Of a stretch of DNA of 64,000 nucleotides, positions 63,738 through 64,000 are shown one piece after another. Below the pieces are notes generated by a model. That model saw nothing but the letters and a program-made list of their open reading frames with translations. It was not told the DNA's origin and did no database searches. A program made the translations under genes and the position numbers. Source of the stretch: Campylobacter sp. (GTDB lineage: Bacteria; Campylobacterota; Campylobacteria; Campylobacterales; Campylobacteraceae); NCBI RefSeq assembly GCF_019423325.1, contig NZ_JAHZBQ010000001.1:186001-250000 (forward strand). The letters are read 5' to 3'. Each line of letters opens with the position of its first letter. Positions within the stretch are counted from its first letter, which is position 1.

Positions 63738-64000
63738 GGCTTTATCAGCCAAAAAAGGGTTATCGCTACACGAGCGATACGATTTTTTTGTGGAATTTTA
63801 TAAGAAACTCAGGCGTGCGTAAAGCTGACGCAGCATCGCAAAATGGCTCTTGGGCGCTGGGCTGTGGCGTGGAATTTAAAGATGCGACAGATGGAGACTT
63901 TAATGCGCAGTTTTGCGCTGCGGATTACGCAGGCGGTGAGGCGGAATTTTGCACCGAGGATTGCGCTTTTAGCAAAGAAGAGTCGTATGCCGCTAACCAT
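63734..64000 (+). CDS. SAM-dependent methyltransferase (TrmN6-like), 3' end outside window, with insert
   Basis: The ATG at 63734 overlaps the previous stop (ATGA). The start MRLYQPKKGYRYTSDTIFLWNFI matches the N-terminus of the small methyltransferases related to tRNA1(Val) A37 N6-methylase, which normally continue into a Gly-rich SAM loop within about 15 residues. Here, from about residue 26, the frame reads Ala/Gly/Glu/Phe filler with GAATTT cores and stays open to the window end, so another RAATTY-type insert separates the start from the SAM site. No stop is reached in the window. The identification rests on the first 23 residues. Confidence 0.7.
   Translation, partial: MRLYQPKKGYRYTSDTIFLWNFIRNSGVRKADAASQNGSWALGCGVEFKDATDGDFNAQFCAADYAGGEAEFCTEDCAFSKEESYAANH
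63812..64000 (+). repeat. RAATTY-type insert in the methyltransferase, continuing past the window
   Basis: GGAATTTAAAG and GGCGGAATTTTGC words, with TTTGCGCTGCGG and TTGCACCGAGG spacers, repeat the texture of the insert at 21060. They give Glu-Phe and Asp-Phe/Gln-Phe peptides in frame. Confidence 0.6.

Overview
The window reads as the chromosome of an epsilonproteobacterium of the genus Campylobacter, probably a C. gracilis-like oral species (inference). Support comes from the gene order fbp, mobB, lipoprotein, slt, yggT, gltX, a metallophosphoesterase and psd, which matches the C. jejuni Cj0839c-Cj0847 block as I remember it, from the frequent TTG starts, and from the AAATTT-rich spacers. 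Core genes look GC-richer than in C. jejuni, and several blocks are clearly AT-richer and look acquired.

Layout. 1-1253: partial membrane sugar-phosphate transferase. About 1781-18693: an AT-rich island ending at tRNA-Lys(CUU). It holds a decayed RTX fragment, a small membrane protein, a giant 3460-residue RTX calcium-binding protein, an HTH protein, two unrelated tyrosine recombinases and a 1.7 kb stretch without genes. 19015-23391: SYLF lipid-binding protein, M23 peptidase, an unknown protein with a huge low-complexity insert, and ogt. 24449-26239: dapE and a LysE-type exporter. 27411-39828: the conserved fbp-to-psd block, interrupted by two unknown genes and by mscL plus a Crp-type regulator. 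39911-43196: a pseudopilin and priA. 43316-46858: small membrane and secreted proteins of unknown function, with tandem duplication. 47073-48893: divergent ybeY and queC. 49217-50190: a tandem family of small cytosolic proteins with a third, broken copy. 50200-52958: tsaD and creD. 53073-58249: an AT-rich exonuclease-RecQ-UvrD fusion gene split by one frameshift. 58464-62459: a frameshifted TonB-dependent receptor facing exbB-exbD-tonB, with a Fur-box-like site between them. 62790-64000: a flavin oxidoreductase and the start of a methyltransferase.

The most unusual signal is spread across the window. Several housekeeping enzymes (PriA twice, QueC, YbeY, phosphatidylserine decarboxylase, the methyltransferase at the right edge, and the unknown protein at 20753) carry long in-frame low-complexity inserts. 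These are built on a short DNA core, RAATTY (AAATTC, AAATTT, GAATTT), spaced about 18-30 bp. The same texture fills gene-free spacers such as 23392-24448 and 26240-27410. Because the core is read in different frames in different places, it looks like a DNA-level element rather than a protein motif. RAATTY is the motif whose methylation by CtsM controls DNA uptake in C. jejuni, so the arrays could act as dispersed uptake sequences. That link is a hypothesis.

A second candidate system is the WRN-like exonuclease-RecQ-UvrD fusion. A third is the tRNA-Lys island with its RTX giant, which contains exact 354-bp tandem repeats.
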